Below, one piece after another: positions 21,014-28,564 of a stretch of 64,000 nucleotides of DNA (within the stretch, counting starts at the first letter, position 1; the number at the start of each line of letters is the position of its first letter). The position numbers and the translations under genes are program-made. The notes below the pieces were generated by a model that worked only from the letters and a program-made list of their open reading frames with translations, was not told where the DNA came from and searched no databases. The DNA comes from Thermasporomyces composti (GTDB taxonomy: Bacteria > Actinomycetota > Actinomycetes > Propionibacteriales > Actinopolymorphaceae): assembly GCF_003386795.1 (NCBI RefSeq), contig NZ_QTUC01000001.1:4154001-4218000 (forward strand). The letters are read 5' to 3'.

Positions 21014-21735
21014 GTATGGATACCGCACTCGGTCTTGGCGAGTCCTGGCCACCGGCCGGCCCGGGCGTCCTCGCCGTCCTCGACTCTGCGGGTGCAGGGC
21101 CAGCAGCCGATCGAGGGGTACCCGTCGTAGAGGAGCGGGTTGACCAGGAGGCCGTGCTCGGCGATGTAGGCGTCGACGTCGGCTTGGGTCCAGCGGGCCA
21201 ACGGAGCGATCTTGACCTTGCGCCGGCGAGCGTCCCAGGAGACCACGGGCGTGTTCGCGCGAGCGGGCGACTCCTCGCGGCGAATCCCCGTCGCCCACGC
21301 GTCGTAGGGGGCGAGCGCGCGCTCGAGCGGAGCCACCTTGCGGAGCTGGCAGCACAGGTCGGGGTTCCGACGGAACAGGTCCGGGCCCAGGGTCGCGTCC
21401 TGCTCGGCCACGGTCTGCCGGGGCCGTACCGTGACGAGTTTGATGGGCAAGGTCGCCGACGCCGCGTCCGCGGTACCGAGCGTCTCGGGGAAGTGGTAGC
21501 CGGTGTCGAGGAAGACGACCGTGATCCCAGGGACGACGGAGGACGCCAGGTGGGCCAACACCGTGTCCTGCATCGAGGAGGTGACGCAGAGGCGCTCACC
21601 GAACGTCTCGGCCGCCCACCGCACGATCTCGTGTGCCGTGGCGTCCTCCAGCTCCTGACCCGCGCGCTCGGCCAAAGCCCGCAGCGTGGCCTCATCACGC
21701 CCACCTTGCTGCGGCAACGTGGCGCACAGACTCAT
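21010..21735 (-). CDS. cysH: phosphoadenylyl/adenylyl-sulfate reductase
   Basis: CysH (241 residues) reduces adenylyl sulfate to sulfite with thioredoxin. The adjacent cysteines in DLCCQLRKVAPL and the pair in GCWPCTRR indicate a 4Fe-4S cluster and so the APS-type reductase. The catalytic cysteine is in the C-terminal ECGIHT. VTSSMQDTVLAHL, VFLDTGYHFPETL and GIRREESPAR are family segments. The ATG overlaps the stop of the small zinc-ribbon gene. No sulfate-activation genes (cysDN) follow, which is unusual for this operon type. Confidence 0.96.
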   Translation of the reverse strand: MSLCATLPQQGGRDEATLRALAERAGQELEDATAHEIVRWAAETFGERLCVTSSMQDTVLAHLASSVVPGITVVFLDTGYHFPETLGTADAASATLPIKLVTVRPRQTVAEQDATLGPDLFRRNPDLCCQLRKVAPLERALAPYDAWATGIRREESPARANTPVVSWDARRRKVKIAPLARWTQADVDAYIAEHGLLVNPLLYDGYPSIGCWPCTRRVEDGEDARAGRWPGLAKTECGIHT

Positions 21736-21878
21736 GACCGAACTCCCAGTCCGATGAAGCGAAGCGAGAACACCCGCGTGCAGGCCCGGCAATGCCACGC
21801 GCCGTGGCGGTCCTCCGAGGGCCGCAGATCCTCGTCCCCGCAGTAGGGGCAGTAGAAGGGGGTGGCACGTTCGCTCAC
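21732..21878 (-). CDS. 48-residue zinc-ribbon protein
   Basis: A very small protein encoded between sulfite reductase and cysH, overlapping both (GTGA upstream, ATGA downstream). The protein has two CxxC pairs, FYCPYCGDEDL and WHCRACTRVFSL, predicted to bind zinc or an iron-sulfur centre. Overlap with both neighbours is strong evidence for translation and for a role tied to sulfur reduction, perhaps as an electron carrier or assembly factor. Similar short genes occur in sulfur operons of other actinomycetes, to my knowledge without an assigned activity. Confidence 0.85.
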   Translation of the reverse strand: MSERATPFYCPYCGDEDLRPSEDRHGAWHCRACTRVFSLRFIGLGVRS

Positions 21879-23575
21879 GTGAGCGCCTCCTCCGGAGCGC
21901 GCGTGACCCAGTGGGCGAATCGCTCGCCTGGCTCACGCTGGTCGAGGTAGCGGCGAACGACCCGCTCGACGTAGTCCGGAAGCTCGGCGGCGGTGACCTT
22001 GAGACCGCGCAGCTTGCGACCGAAGCCGGCGTCGACACCCAAGCCGCCACCGAGGTGCACCTGGAATCCCTCCACCTGACGGCCTTGCCGGTCGAGCACG
22101 ATCTGGCCCTTGAGGCCGATGTCAGCGACCTGGATACGGGCGCAGGAGTTGGGACAGCCGTTGACGTTGATGGTGATGGGGACGTCGAGCTCGGGTACGC
22201 GGCGTTCCAGCTCGTCGACGAGCCGCCGCGCGAGTGCCTTCGTCTCGACGATCGCGAGCTTGCAGTACTCGATCCCGGTGCAGGCCATCGTGTTCCGACG
22301 CCACACCGAGGGGCGCGCCTCGAGCCCAACGTCGGCGAGGGACGTCACCAACGACTCGACCTTGTCCTCCGCCACGTCGAGCACGAGCAGCTTCTGGTAG
22401 GGCGTCGTCCGGATCCGATCTGACCCGTGCGCGGCCACGATCTCGGCCACCTTGCCGAGCGTGCTCCCCGACACTCGGCCGGCCACGGGAGCGACCCCGA
22501 CGTAGTAGCGGCCGTCCTTCTGGCGATGGATCCCCACGTGGTCGCCTGGCACGGCTGGCGGCTCGGCCGCCGGACCGTCGAGCAGCCTGCGGTGGAGGTA
22601 CTCCTGCTCCATGACCTCCCGGAACTTGGCCAAGCCCCAGTCGGCGACGAGGAACTTCAGCCGGGCGCGATGTCGGAGCCGGCGGTAGCCGTAGTCCCGG
22701 AAGACGCTGGTGACCGCCCACCAGACCTCGGGTACCTCCTCCAGCGGCACGAAGGCGCCGAGCCGCTGGGCCAGCATGGGGTTGGTGGAGAGGCCGCCGC
22801 CGACCCACAGGTCGAACCCGGGACCGTGCTCAGGGTGCCGGACTCCGACGAAGGCCACGTCGTTGACCTCGGGGGCGACGTCGTGGAGCGGGTGGCCCGT
22901 GAGGGCGGTCTTGTACTTGCGCGGCAGGTTGGAGAACTCCGGGCTGCCGATGTAGCGGCGGACGATCTCGCGGACGGCCGGCGTGGGGTCGATGATCTCG
23001 TCGGCGGCGATGCCCGCGACCGGGCTGGCGATGATGACGCGTGGACAGTCACCACACGCTTCCTGGGTCTGCAAGCCGACCGCCTCCAGCCGCTCCCAGA
23101 TGGTGGGCACGTCCTCGATGCGCACCCAGTGCAGCTGGATGTTCTGCCGGTCGGTGAGGTCGGCGGTGTCGCGCGCGTAGGTCGTGGAGAGCTCGGCGAT
23201 GGTCCGCAGCTGCGCGACGTTGAGCTGACCTCCGTCGATCCGCACGCGCAGCATGAAGTAGCGGTCGTCGAGCTCCTCAGGCTCGAGCGTGGCGGTGCGG
23301 CCTCCGTCGATACCCGGTCGGCGCTGGGTGTACAGGCCCCACCAACGGAAACGACCGCGCAGATCGGCGGGGTCGATGGAGTCGAACCCCCGCTTGGCGT
23401 AGATGTTCTCGATGCGTGCCCGGACGTTGAGCGGGTCGTCGTCCTTCTTGATCTGCTCGTTCTTGTTCAGCGGCTCTCGATAGCCCAGGGCCCATTGACC
23501 TTCGCCGCGCTGGCGGCGCGGTGGTCGAACCGGGCGGCGGGCACGAGCGGGCGTGGTAGACGCCTGTGTGGCCAT
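21875..23575 (-). CDS. ferredoxin-type sulfite reductase
   Basis: This nitrite/sulfite reductase-family enzyme of 566 residues reduces sulfite to sulfide with electrons from ferredoxin. Two ferredoxin-like repeats (FMLRVRIDGGQLN, DHVGIHRQKDGRYYVGV) frame the cluster-binding motifs. The 4Fe-4S/sirohaem ligands are in ACTGIEYC and NGCPNSC. Tyr82 in GLYTQRR and the cysteines in ACGDCPRV are where a Tyr-Cys cross-link is described for the mycobacterial SirA; this supports sulfite rather than nitrite, as does the neighbouring cysH. The ATG at 23575 starts a basic N-terminal tail. Confidence 0.94.
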   Translation of the reverse strand: MATQASTTPARARRPVRPPRRQRGEGQWALGYREPLNKNEQIKKDDDPLNVRARIENIYAKRGFDSIDPADLRGRFRWWGLYTQRRPGIDGGRTATLEPEELDDRYFMLRVRIDGGQLNVAQLRTIAELSTTYARDTADLTDRQNIQLHWVRIEDVPTIWERLEAVGLQTQEACGDCPRVIIASPVAGIAADEIIDPTPAVREIVRRYIGSPEFSNLPRKYKTALTGHPLHDVAPEVNDVAFVGVRHPEHGPGFDLWVGGGLSTNPMLAQRLGAFVPLEEVPEVWWAVTSVFRDYGYRRLRHRARLKFLVADWGLAKFREVMEQEYLHRRLLDGPAAEPPAVPGDHVGIHRQKDGRYYVGVAPVAGRVSGSTLGKVAEIVAAHGSDRIRTTPYQKLLVLDVAEDKVESLVTSLADVGLEARPSVWRRNTMACTGIEYCKLAIVETKALARRLVDELERRVPELDVPITINVNGCPNSCARIQVADIGLKGQIVLDRQGRQVEGFQVHLGGGLGVDAGFGRKLRGLKVTAAELPDYVERVVRRYLDQREPGERFAHWVTRAPEEALT

Positions 23576-23711
23576 GTCGTTCCTTGGTCGGAGCAGTCCT
23601 TGGGCGAGCGGTCCTTCGTCGGAGCGGTCAAGCGACCGGGACGGATGACACGACGAGAAGACGGAGGCGGCGCGACCGAGCGCCCGACGGATCCTGGCGG
23701 GCAGGAGACGT

Positions 23712-23729
23712 GGGCGCGTCAGCGCGCCC
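23712..23729 (-). promoter_or_regulatory. hairpin overlapping the leader-peptide stop
   Basis: A 7-bp stem GGGCGCG/CGCGCCC with a 4-base loop contains the stop codon of the leader peptide. A ribosome stalled upstream or released at the stop would change whether it folds, so it may act as an attenuator for the sulfur operon. Confidence 0.45.
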
Positions 23730-23808
23730 CGAGACAGAGCATGCTGCGCATGCGACCGAGGTCGACGTGAAGCCGGGCCACGAGGAGGGGGGTCACCGGC
23801 GCTTCCAT
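23719..23808 (-). CDS. cysteine-type leader peptide of the sulfur operon
   Basis: A 29-residue peptide ending in RLHVDLGRMRSMLCLGAR. The RLHVDL core followed by a Ser-x-x-Cys is the pattern of the short leader peptides placed before sulfur-assimilation genes in actinomycetes. The ATG at 23808 has GAAGG close upstream; an in-frame GTG lies at 23796. The stop is 144 bases before the sulfite reductase start. The single Cys codon near the end is a plausible sensor of cysteinyl-tRNA supply. The role is inferred from position and pattern. Confidence 0.72.
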   Translation of the reverse strand: MEAPVTPLLVARLHVDLGRMRSMLCLGAR

Positions 23809-23967
23809 GGCCTTCAGCCTGCGTGTGATCGATGAGCCGTGCAAACGACGTGTTCGGGATCCGAGACAAAGTGTCCGATCTGCGACACCGCGGTCATGGG
23901 TGCGCGGAGCGACACCGCTCAGCACGGCGCAGGTTCGTACCGAACAGGCAAGGCCCCTGAACCAGCG
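23809..23967. other. gap between glyA terminator and sulfur operon
   Basis: This holds the presumed promoter of the sulfur operon on the minus strand. I cannot identify a clear -35/-10 pair or another gene in it. Confidence 0.4.
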
Positions 23968-23999
23968 CAGGGCCCTCGTGGGCGTCGACGAGGGCCCTG
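23968..23999 (-). terminator. glyA terminator
   Basis: A perfect 12-bp stem CAGGGCCCTCGT/ACGAGGGCCCTG with an 8-base loop lies 25 bases after the glyA stop. Confidence 0.8.
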
Positions 24000-24024
24000 G
24001 TTCGCGTGCGTCACCGCGACGGCG

Positions 24025-25308
24025 TCACGGAGTCGGCCAACCCGGGATCGGGAAGTCCTTGGTGAACTCGCGTACCTCGGCGGCGATCCGGTCCAGCGCT
24101 TCGCCGTCATCCTTGCGGGCCGCCTCCACCGCCTCGTCGATCCACGCGGCGATACGCGGCATGTGCTCGGTCGTCATGCCACGCGTCGTGACCGCGGGGG
24201 TCCCGATCCGGATGCCCGAGGGCGACCACGGCTTACGCGGGTCGAACGGCACGGTGTTGAAGTTGACCTCGAGGCCCGCCCGATCCAAGGCCTTCGCGGC
24301 CGGCTTCCCGCCGATGTCCTTGTTCGTGAGGTCGATGAGGATGAGGTGGTTGTCGGTGCCGCCGGAGACCAGGTCGAAGCCGCGCTCGAGCAGCGCCTCC
24401 GCCAGCGCGGCGGCGTTGGCGACGATCTGGTGGGCGTAGCGTCGGAACTCCTCGGTCGCCGCCTCCCGCAGCGCCACCGCGATCGCGGCGGTCGTGTGGT
24501 TGTGCGGCCCTCCCTGCAGGCCGGGGAAGACGGCCTTGTCGATGGCCTTCGCGTGCTCGGCGTCGGTCATGAGCATCGCGCCCCGAGGCCCGCGCAGCGT
24601 CTTGTGCGTCGTCGTGGAGATCACTGGCGCGTAGCCGACGGGGGAGGGGTGGGCACCGCCGGCGACGAGGCCGGCGATGTGCGCGATGTCGGCCACGAGC
24701 AGGGCGCCGACCTCCTGGGCGATCTCGGCGAACGCCGGGAAGTCGATGAGGCGAGGGATCGCCGTACCGCCGCAGAAGATGAGCTTCGGCCGCTCCCGGC
24801 GGGCGATGTCCCGCACCTGGTCCATGTCGATCCGGCCGGTCTCCTTGTCCACGCCATAGTGGACCGGCCTGAACCACGTGCCGGTCGCCGAGACCGGAGA
24901 GCCGTGGGTGAGGTGACCGCCGTGGGGGAGCTCGAGCGACAGGAACGTGTCGCCGGGCTGCAGGAACGCGAGGTAGATCGCGAGGTTCGCGGGGGAACCG
25001 GAGTAGGGCTGGACGTTGACGTGCTCGACACCGAACAGCGCCTTGGCGCGGGCGACCGCCAGCTCCTCCACCTCGTCGATGAACTGCTGGCCCTCGTAGT
25101 AGCGCTTGCGGGCGTAGCCCTCGGAGTACTTGTTGGTGAGGACCGTGCCCGTCGCCTCCAGCACCGCCCGGGAGACGTAGTTCTCACTCGGGATCAGCCG
25201 GATCTTCTCGAACTGGCGCCGCCCCTCCGCCTCGACGAGCGCGGCGATCTCGGGATCGGCGTCGGCCAGCCGGGCAGTGAGATCCAGCGGACCACTGTGT
25301 GTCGTCAT
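24025..25308 (-). CDS. glyA: serine hydroxymethyltransferase
   Basis: GlyA (427 residues) interconverts serine and glycine with tetrahydrofolate, feeding one-carbon units. The PLP lysine is in VISTTTHKTLRGPRG. IPSENYVSRAVLEATG, YYEGQQFIDEVEELA and DIAHIAGLVAGGAHPSP are hallmark segments. The length is typical. The ATG follows GGAGGAGAGCG. The 5' leader has a ZTP-type riboswitch, which would raise expression when one-carbon folate is limiting. Confidence 0.97.
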   Translation of the reverse strand: MTTHSGPLDLTARLADADPEIAALVEAEGRRQFEKIRLIPSENYVSRAVLEATGTVLTNKYSEGYARKRYYEGQQFIDEVEELAVARAKALFGVEHVNVQPYSGSPANLAIYLAFLQPGDTFLSLELPHGGHLTHGSPVSATGTWFRPVHYGVDKETGRIDMDQVRDIARRERPKLIFCGGTAIPRLIDFPAFAEIAQEVGALLVADIAHIAGLVAGGAHPSPVGYAPVISTTTHKTLRGPRGAMLMTDAEHAKAIDKAVFPGLQGGPHNHTTAAIAVALREAATEEFRRYAHQIVANAAALAEALLERGFDLVSGGTDNHLILIDLTNKDIGGKPAAKALDRAGLEVNFNTVPFDPRKPWSPSGIRIGTPAVTTRGMTTEHMPRIAAWIDEAVEAARKDDGEALDRIAAEVREFTKDFPIPGWPTP

Positions 25309-25349
25309 CGCTCTCCTCCTGGGTCAGCGGTGGTGACGGCGGGTTTCGA

Positions 25350-25457
25350 TGACCCAGGCACCCAGGCGCGCGGTGCCCGTGCTCGCGCGGGTCGGCACAC
25401 GCCCACCCGTACGCCGCTCCCCGGTGGTTGACTCCACCTTGTCGCGCCAGTCGCGGT
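25350..25457 (-). promoter_or_regulatory. ZTP (pfl) riboswitch upstream of glyA
   Basis: Read on the minus strand, the leader has ACTGGCG, then GGTGGAGTCAACCACCGGGG followed by AGC, then a variable GC-rich hairpin and GCGCCTGGGTGCC. These blocks, in this order, are the conserved parts of the pfl/ZTP aptamer, which is known to precede glyA, folD and purH. The expression platform would lie in the roughly 40 bases before the ribosome site. The assignment is by motif recognition without a covariance search. Confidence 0.8.
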
Positions 25458-25633
25458 AGGTCCGAGCCTAGTCGAGGGCGGCCGGCCCTCCGGTCACGAG
25501 GGCGGGTGTCGGCTTCTCCGGGCGCGGGCACGATGTCCGCCGGGGCCTCGATCGGCGGTATGCGGGGATACCGGCTGGTGTTCGGCGTCGTGGCCGGTCA
25601 TCCGCCGGGTGCTGCGGTGGGCGGGAGCTCCAC

Positions 25634-27322
25634 TCAGAGCGGCGGGAGCGCTCGACGCAGGATGTTCGGTCCGTCGACGCCCCGAGGGAGCGTCCCAAAC
25701 GTGCCGGACCAGTCGGGACCGAGGCGTGACGCGCAGAACGCGTCGGCGATCTCGGCCGGCGCGTAACGCACGAGCAGCGCCCCCTGGAGGACGAGGGTCA
25801 GGCGCTCGGTCAGCCGCCGAGCACGCCACTCCGGCTCGTCCAGGTCGGCGAGCGCGGCGAGGAGGTGCTCGATCGCGCGGTCGAGCCGAGGATCGGCGCC
25901 GCGGGCTGGGGCGACCTCGCCGAGGAGGGCGTCCAGCGCGTCAGGCTCACGTCGCAACGCGCGAAGGACGTCCAGGGCTTGGATGGAGCCCGAGCCCTCC
26001 CAGATCGAGTTGAGGGGTGACTCCCGAAACAGCAGGGGCATGCCCGACTCCTCGACGTAGCCGTTGCCGCCGAGGCACTCCAGCGCCTCCGCGACCAGGC
26101 TGGGCGTCCGCTTGCAGATGAAGTACTTCGCCGCCGGCAATGCCAGGCGAAGCAAGGCCTGCTCGCGTGGGCTGGTGGTCGAGGCGTCGACGGCGGCGGC
26201 GAGCCGCATGGCCAGCGTGGTCGCCGCCTCCTGCTCCACGGCGAGGTCGGCGAGGACGTTCACCATGGCCGGCTTGTCGGCGAGGGGACCACCGAAGCTG
26301 TGCCGGTGCCGAGCGTGCCAGATCGCCTCGGTCACAGCCCGGCGCATGAGCGCCGCTGAGCCCAGGACGCAGTCCAGACGCGTGGCCGCGACCATGGCCA
26401 TGATCGTCGCCACGCCACGTCCCTCCTCGCCGATCCGACGCGCCCACGTCGACTCGAACTCCACTTCCGCCGAGGCGTTCGACCGGTTCCCGAGCTTGTC
26501 CTTCAGCCGCATCAGGCGGAACGTGTTACGGCTGCCGTCCGGGAGCACGCGTGGGAGGGCGAAGCAGGTGAGCCCTCCCGGTGCCTGGGCGAGCACGAGG
26601 AACAGGTCGTTCATGGGTGCCGAGCAGAACCACTTGTGCCCGGTCAGGACGTACTCGCCGTCCGGCCCGACCGGCTCGGCGACGGTGGTGTTGGACCGGA
26701 CGTCGGAGCCGCCTTGCTTCTCTGTCATCGCCATCCCGGCCAAGCACCCACGCTTGGCCGCCGGTGGTCGCAGGCCCGGGTCGTACGTGGTGGCGGCGAG
26801 CCGTGGCGTCCACTCGGCCGCGAGGTCGGGCTCGGCGCCGAGCGCGGGGACAGACGCGTAGGTCATCGAGACCGGGCACCCGTGGCCGGCCTCCGCCTGG
26901 CTCCACAGGTAGAAGCCAGCGGCGCGGGCGAGATGGGCGTGCGGCTCCGTGGACGTCCAGGGTGTCGCGTGCAGCCCCCAGCCGACGGCGTGGTGGAGGA
27001 GCTCGTGCCAAGCGGGATGGAACTCCACCTCGTCCACGCGGTGGCCGTAGCGGTCGTGCGTCACGAGGCGGGGTGGATGGCGGTGCGCCTCGAACGCCCA
27101 CGCACGGGCCCGGGGGGACCCGGTCAGCGCGCCGATCTCGGCGAGCCGGGCTCCGGCCGCTCCGTCCAGCGCGGGGCGCGCCCAGCGCTCCAGCGCCTCG
27201 GTGAGGGCGCGGTCGGTGGCCAGAGCGTCGTAGGGCTCGAGAGGGGGCGGCTGGTTGGTGACGGCGTGGGTCTCTCCGCGTTCGCGCTGAGGCCGGCGTC
27301 GGTGCGGCGACGTCAGGTCCAT
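25634..27322 (-). CDS. aidB: AidB-family acyl-CoA dehydrogenase
   Basis: A 562-residue flavoprotein resembling E. coli AidB (adaptive response to alkylation). Shared segments include THAVTNQPPPLEPYD, RVDEVEFHPAWHEL, MTEKQGGSDVRSNTT, GHKWFCSAPMNDLFLVLAQ, RLKDKLGNRSNAS and NSIWEGSGSIQALDVLR. In the AidB family this architecture includes FAD binding and a positively charged C-terminal region that can contact DNA. The physiological substrate is unknown. The ATG at 27322 adds a basic leader before the conserved start. The neighbours do not suggest a DNA-repair operon. Confidence 0.9.
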   Translation of the reverse strand: MDLTSPHRRRPQRERGETHAVTNQPPPLEPYDALATDRALTEALERWARPALDGAAGARLAEIGALTGSPRARAWAFEAHRHPPRLVTHDRYGHRVDEVEFHPAWHELLHHAVGWGLHATPWTSTEPHAHLARAAGFYLWSQAEAGHGCPVSMTYASVPALGAEPDLAAEWTPRLAATTYDPGLRPPAAKRGCLAGMAMTEKQGGSDVRSNTTVAEPVGPDGEYVLTGHKWFCSAPMNDLFLVLAQAPGGLTCFALPRVLPDGSRNTFRLMRLKDKLGNRSNASAEVEFESTWARRIGEEGRGVATIMAMVAATRLDCVLGSAALMRRAVTEAIWHARHRHSFGGPLADKPAMVNVLADLAVEQEAATTLAMRLAAAVDASTTSPREQALLRLALPAAKYFICKRTPSLVAEALECLGGNGYVEESGMPLLFRESPLNSIWEGSGSIQALDVLRALRREPDALDALLGEVAPARGADPRLDRAIEHLLAALADLDEPEWRARRLTERLTLVLQGALLVRYAPAEIADAFCASRLGPDWSGTFGTLPRGVDGPNILRRALPPL

Positions 27323-27379
27323 GGGCCCACGGTAGGTGGTCGGCGTCGATGAGACCGGCGTTCACCGGCTGGTTACGGT

Positions 27380-28564
27380 ATGCCCATGAACGTCCCGTCC
27401 GCGCGGCGTGCGGGCGGGCGCCTTCGGCGAGGTCTTCGGAGCTGGCTTCCGTGGCGTCTGCTGCGCGGCACGGTGGCCTCCTGTCTGCGGTACCGCGTCA
27501 CGGGTCTGGCGGCCGAAGGCGCCTTCTTCGCGATCCTGTCCCTGCCGCCTCTGGTCTTCGGTCTCGCCGGCTCCATCGGGTACGTGGTGGGCGGTTTCGG
27601 CGAGTCCACCGTGGAGACGGTCAAGGCGGAGCTGGTCGAGCTCGCGCGGCAGGCTCTCACCGAGGAGAGCGTGCAGCGCGTCATCGTGCCGACGCTGGAC
27701 GCGGTGCTGGAGCGGGGACGGGCCGACGTCATCTCGGTGGGGTTCGTGCTGGCCCTGTGGTCGGGCTCTCGCGCGCTCAACGTCCTCATCGACACGATCG
27801 CGATCATGCACGGCCTTGGCGGGCGGCGGGGGATCGTGCGGACCCGGGTGCTGTCCTTCACGCTCTACGTCGCGGCTCTGGCGATGGCGGTCTCGGTCAT
27901 CCCGCTGGTCCTGGCCGGGCCCTCGCTGGTTAACGCCGTGCTGCCCGAGCGGCTCGACGTGCTCAACCTGCTGTACTGGCCGACGGTCGTGGTGGCGTCG
28001 ACGACGTCGCTCACCTCGCTCTACCACGTCGCCGTGCCCGCCCGCACGCCGTGGCGGCACAACTTCGCCGGCGCGGTCGTGGCGATGCTGCTGTGGATCG
28101 GTGGTGGCTCCGTCCTGCGGTGGGTCCTGGGCCATGCCATCGGGGGCACCTCGATCTACGGCCCGCTCGCGGCGCCGATCGTCATCCTGCTCTGGCTCTA
28201 CCTGGTCGTGATCGCGTTGCTCATCGGAGCGGCGTTCGCCGCGACGGTCAACGAGCTCGCCCAGCACCGTGAGCCTTCCGCGCGACGACGAGCCGGGAGC
28301 CGGCAACCTGGTCCCGGTGTCGAGCCGGCCACTCCGGAGGGGGCGACCGCGGACGGTGCGTTCGCTGATCCGTACGACAGCGAGCCAACGGTGACGCCCG
28401 ACGAGCGCGTGGTCGAGGCAGCGCGCCGTGCGGAAGCCGAACGCGCCCGCCCCGGCCGCCCCGTCGACCACGACGGTGCGACCGAAGCGGGCGCGTCGAC
28501 CGTTCCGATGAACGCTCAGCCGAACCCGATCGCTCGGCCGGACTCGTCCGCTCAGACGAAGTAG
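27380..28564 (+). CDS. YihY/BrkB-family membrane protein
   Basis: A 394-residue inner-membrane protein. Six hydrophobic segments span about 40-285, beginning RYRVTGLAAEGAFFAILSLPPLVFG and including LALWSGSRALNVLIDT, the family signature in this region. The last third (about 290-394) is a hydrophilic, Arg/Pro/Ala-rich tail, longer than in many relatives. The family is of uncertain function and was formerly misnamed ribonuclease BN. It is transcribed alone and its 3' end overlaps the convergent transporter by 13 bases. Confidence 0.88.
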   Translation: MPMNVPSARRAGGRLRRGLRSWLPWRLLRGTVASCLRYRVTGLAAEGAFFAILSLPPLVFGLAGSIGYVVGGFGESTVETVKAELVELARQALTEESVQRVIVPTLDAVLERGRADVISVGFVLALWSGSRALNVLIDTIAIMHGLGGRRGIVRTRVLSFTLYVAALAMAVSVIPLVLAGPSLVNAVLPERLDVLNLLYWPTVVVASTTSLTSLYHVAVPARTPWRHNFAGAVVAMLLWIGGGSVLRWVLGHAIGGTSIYGPLAAPIVILLWLYLVVIALLIGAAFAATVNELAQHREPSARRRAGSRQPGPGVEPATPEGATADGAFADPYDSEPTVTPDERVVEAARRAEAERARPGRPVDHDGATEAGASTVPMNAQPNPIARPDSSAQTK

